Shown: piece after piece, positions 13,730-13,775 of the stretch | Numbering within the stretch: the first letter of the stretch is position 1 | How the letters are laid out: each line of letters starts with the position of its first letter | Assembly (NCBI GenBank): GCA_910589425.1 | Contig: CAJUSZ010000040.1 | Coordinates: 1-13,775 of the forward strand | Direction of reading: 5' to 3' | DNA: 13,775 bases | From: an uncultured Muribaculaceae bacterium | GTDB lineage: Bacteria; Bacteroidota; Bacteroidia; Bacteroidales; Muribaculaceae | Translations under genes and position numbers: made by a program | The notes under the pieces: generated by a model | Database searches by the model: none | Seen by the model: only the letters and a program-made list of their open reading frames with translations | What the model was told of the DNA's origin: nothing

Positions 13730-13775
13730 CCATCTTTGACACCTTATAGGAGATAAAACCGACATTATCGTCTGA

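Overview
The window looks like chromosomal DNA of a member of the Bacteroidales (phylum Bacteroidota), possibly Muribaculaceae or a related gut lineage; the family-level guess is inference. The reasons are: several promoters of the Bacteroides type (TTTG or TTG, 19-20 bp, then TAnnTTTG) instead of E. coli -35/-10 boxes; mostly absent Shine-Dalgarno sequences; a type V fimbrial operon (OmpA/DUF3575 protein, DUF5119 lipoprotein, fimbrillin); and a dnaE-trxA gene pair. No CRISPR array, intact insertion sequence, phage gene or rRNA was found.

Region 1 (1-930) is a low-density stretch. It holds two very small membrane-protein genes, each behind a recognisable Bacteroidota promoter (140-298 on the minus strand, 626-811 on the plus strand). 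It also holds a short relic that resembles the start of an IS3-type OrfB (442-561, minus) and a small 12-bp tandem repeat (53-88). It ends in two hairpins between the convergent genes at 626-811 and trxA.

Region 2 (946-8748) is a minus-strand housekeeping cluster transcribed in the order patatin-like phospholipase, GH13 alpha-amylase-family enzyme, prs (ribose-phosphate pyrophosphokinase), dnaE (replicative DNA polymerase III alpha), trxA (thioredoxin). The patatin and GH13 genes abut with no gap, GH13 to prs is 36 bp, and dnaE to trxA is 47 bp. Only the prs-dnaE gap (117 bp) carries a strong hairpin. One good promoter lies ahead of the patatin gene. The cluster links PRPP supply, DNA replication and a dithiol reductant (nucleotide and DNA metabolism) to two enzymes of lipid and glucan turnover.

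Region 3 (8750-9200) is AT-rich spacer followed by a tRNA-Ser(UGA) gene with a textbook promoter and a strong rho-independent terminator.

Region 4 (9293-13321) is a minus-strand type V fimbria operon. Its first gene encodes an OmpA-like/DUF3575 outer-membrane protein. Next comes a DUF5119 lipoprotein, whose start overlaps the end of the first gene by 7 nt and has a rare strong Shine-Dalgarno. Last is a fimbrillin-family lipoprotein with an unusually long C-terminal extension and a GC-rich terminator. The genes would together build a lipoprotein-derived surface fimbria anchored in the outer membrane. Region 5 (13322-13775) is AT-rich DNA upstream of this operon. It has a perfect 11-bp tandem duplication and a plus-strand promoter pointing out of the window.

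I did not find a clearly new biological system. The items most worth a second look are the C-terminal extension of the fimbrillin, the two unannotated-size membrane proteins, and the patatin-GH13-prs linkage.
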